Origin: Syntrophaceae bacterium
GTDB lineage: Bacteria; Desulfobacterota; Syntrophia; Syntrophales; Smithellaceae
Length of the DNA: 32,422 nt
Assembly (NCBI GenBank): GCA_003139775.1
Contig: PLGI01000011.1
Span: 6,161 to 38,582 of the forward strand
Reading direction: 5' to 3'
Below the pieces are notes generated by a model, which saw nothing but the letters and a program-made list of their open reading frames with translations, was not told where the DNA came from and did not search any database. Both the position numbers and the translations under genes were made by a program. How positions within the stretch are numbered: the first letter of the stretch is position 1; the number at the start of each line of letters is the position of its first letter. Below are positions 31,267 to 32,422 of the stretch, piece by piece.

Positions 31267-32409
31267 ATGAATTACGATATTTTTAAATACTGGATTGCGC
31301 TAAAATCTATCGCGGGCGTCGGAAATATTACTTTTCCGGCATTAGTGGATAAGTTTTGTTCTTTACCCGCTATTTTTGCCGCACCGGTTTCAAAATTAAG
31401 TGAAATCCCGGGAATTTCCAAGAATATCGCCACAGCAATCGCCAGTTTTAAGGACTGGGAGAAAGTTAAAGAAGAACTTGAACTTCTCGATAAAAATAAA
31501 ATTAATATAATTACTTATCGAGATGAAATTTATCCAGAAAAACTCATGAATATTTATGACCGCCCTCCTTTTCTTTATGTTCGGGGCAATCTGAATAAAG
31601 ATGATATAAATATTGCCGTAGTCGGCTCCCGTCAGGCCAGCACCTACGGCAAATACACGACGGAAAAGATTAGCCGCGAACTTGCCCTCAAAGGTTTAAC
31701 TATTGTCAGCGGCATGGCCCGGGGCATTGATTCCGTAGCACACCGCGGAGCACTGACCGCACATGGCAGGACGATCGCCGTTCTGGGCAGCGGACTAGAT
31801 GTTATTTATCCTCCGGAAAACAAAAAATTATTTACTGATATCATTCAAAATGGCGCTGTTATTTCTGAATTCCCGCCAGGCACACCACCGCGTTCAGCCA
31901 ATTTCCCGACACGCAATCGTATCATCAGCGGTATGTCCTATGGCGTTGTAATCGTAGAAGCTGGAGAAAAAAGCGGCTCTCTCATTACAGCCAGACTTGC
32001 GCTGGAACAAGGACGGGAAGTCTTTGCCGTGCCTGGAAGTATCGACTCCGCAGGTTCACGCGGAACAAATAAACTAATTAAGCAAGGCGCAAAATTAATT
32101 GAAAATACCGATGATATTCTGGAAGAAATTTTGCCCCAGTTCGAAAGAACAATTGTATTGAAACCGCATACTATTGACAACTCCGAAGCCATTGCCACTA
32201 AACCCGCCGAAATATTGAGCGCTGTTGATCAAAAAATAATCGGCTTTGTTTCCGGTGGCCGCGTTCATATTGATGATTTGATTTCTTCCACCGGTTTATC
32301 GTCTGCCGACATTTTAAGCGCATTGACGACATTGGAAATGAACTACCCCGCAGCAAGCTACGGGGTATCAAAAGCCTCTATAAGGAATAGGCCTTTCGTA
32401 GCAAGCTAA
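31267..32409 (+). CDS. dprA: DNA processing protein DprA with repeat-derived C-terminus
   Basis: Binds incoming single-stranded DNA and loads RecA during transformation; widely conserved even in bacteria not known to be competent. 380 residues: an N-terminal helix-hairpin-helix/SAM-like part (about 1-65, IAGVGNITF, EIPGISKNIA), then the Rossmann fold (about 75-290) with the motifs VGSRQAST, GLTIVSGMARGID, LGSGLDVIYP, FPTRNRIISG and AGEKSGSLITA. A C-terminal winged-helix domain starts near residue 315 (ILSAVDQKIIGF). Oddity: after ALTTLEM the expected end of the winged helix is replaced by residues encoded by a repeat module (PAASYGVSKASIRNRPFVAS). No good ribosome site is seen; ATG at 31267 is the only sensible start. 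Confidence 0.95.
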   Translation: MNYDIFKYWIALKSIAGVGNITFPALVDKFCSLPAIFAAPVSKLSEIPGISKNIATAIASFKDWEKVKEELELLDKNKINIITYRDEIYPEKLMNIYDRPPFLYVRGNLNKDDINIAVVGSRQASTYGKYTTEKISRELALKGLTIVSGMARGIDSVAHRGALTAHGRTIAVLGSGLDVIYPPENKKLFTDIIQNGAVISEFPPGTPPRSANFPTRNRIISGMSYGVVIVEAGEKSGSLITARLALEQGREVFAVPGSIDSAGSRGTNKLIKQGAKLIENTDDILEEILPQFERTIVLKPHTIDNSEAIATKPAEILSAVDQKIIGFVSGGRVHIDDLISSTGLSSADILSALTTLEMNYPAASYGVSKASIRNRPFVAS

Positions 32410-32422
32410 GGGGAATTAACCC
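32343..32422 (+). repeat. Palindromic mosaic element, partial copy I (cut by window end)
   Basis: Contains TACCCCG-CAGCAAGCTA-CGGGGTA (7-bp stem) and a second GTAGCAAGCTAAGGGG segment running into GGGAATTAACCC. This matches the module near the terminus of copy C. It begins inside dprA, before its stop codon, and runs off the window. Confidence 0.65.

Noticed and set aside
1-32422. CRISPR array formed by the repeated palindromes
   Set aside because: The copies are dispersed, in both orientations, of variable length, and without regular spacers or cas genes.

Overview
The window reads as chromosomal DNA of a Gram-negative bacterium. Evidence for this is the type IV pilin-like genes with GFTLIE or GFTLLE signals, a CDP-glucose O-antigen type sugar pathway, ArnC/GtrB- and GtrA-like membrane proteins, and an ECF sigma factor. 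The overall style (AT-leaning surface-glycan cluster, stand-alone biotinyl carrier, many small palindromic repeats) fits a Desulfobacterota/Syntrophales-like organism, but that placement is inference. No transposase, integrase, phage gene or CRISPR array is visible. Both window ends lie inside copies of the same repeat family, as expected for a contig broken at repeats.

Layout. (1) 0.1-1.6 kb: leucyl aminopeptidase on the minus strand, then a gene-free stretch full of palindromes. (2) 2.1-7.6 kb, minus strand: an apparent operon running from an ECF sigma factor through a four-helix membrane protein, then FimT/GspH-, PilV- and PilW-like prepilins, to an 800-residue PilX-like protein. (3) 7.9-9.0 kb: a lone membrane-anchored GT2 glycosyltransferase. 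(4) 9.2-26.3 kb: a surface-sugar cluster. It starts with a fused WlbA/WlbB-like dehydrogenase-acetyltransferase and the remnant of a sugar epimerase. A divergent promoter region then separates a leftward rfbF-rfbG-MBL operon from a long rightward operon. The rightward genes are RfbH (E1 dehydrase), an SDR, a C-methyltransferase, a NeuB-like PEP-condensing synthase, a KdsC-like phosphatase, a TPP enzyme, an SDR, a Gfo/Idh dehydrogenase, an FkbM methyltransferase, a radical SAM protein, an ArnC-like polyprenyl-phosphate glycosyltransferase and a GtrA-like protein. (5) 26.5-28.5 kb: a biotinyl carrier protein and an APC amino-acid permease whose base composition is visibly more GC-rich. (6) 28.5-29.0 kb: four tRNA genes on the minus strand. 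(7) 29.1-31.0 kb: a secreted DUF5648-like protein. (8) 31.3 kb to the end: DprA.

How the genes fit together. RfbF, RfbG and RfbH make a CDP-4-keto-3,6-dideoxyhexose. An SDR and a C-methyltransferase are placed to reduce and branch it. The NeuB-like/KdsC-like/TPP/SDR/Gfo block looks like a second, unassigned acidic or branched sugar pathway. No CMP-sugar synthetase and no E3 reductase are visible in the window. The terminal genes suggest transfer through a polyprenyl-phosphate carrier.

The most unusual feature is a family of short mosaic palindromic elements, with nine complete or partial copies. Six copies carry a 32-nt hairpin of fixed length whose stem bases covary between copies. One copy sits in frame, as a 129-bp insertion between GTGA direct repeats, inside the signal peptide of the secreted protein. 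Other copies supply the stop codons or C-termini of PepA, the sigma factor and DprA. A second GC-rich repeat family is interleaved with the first.
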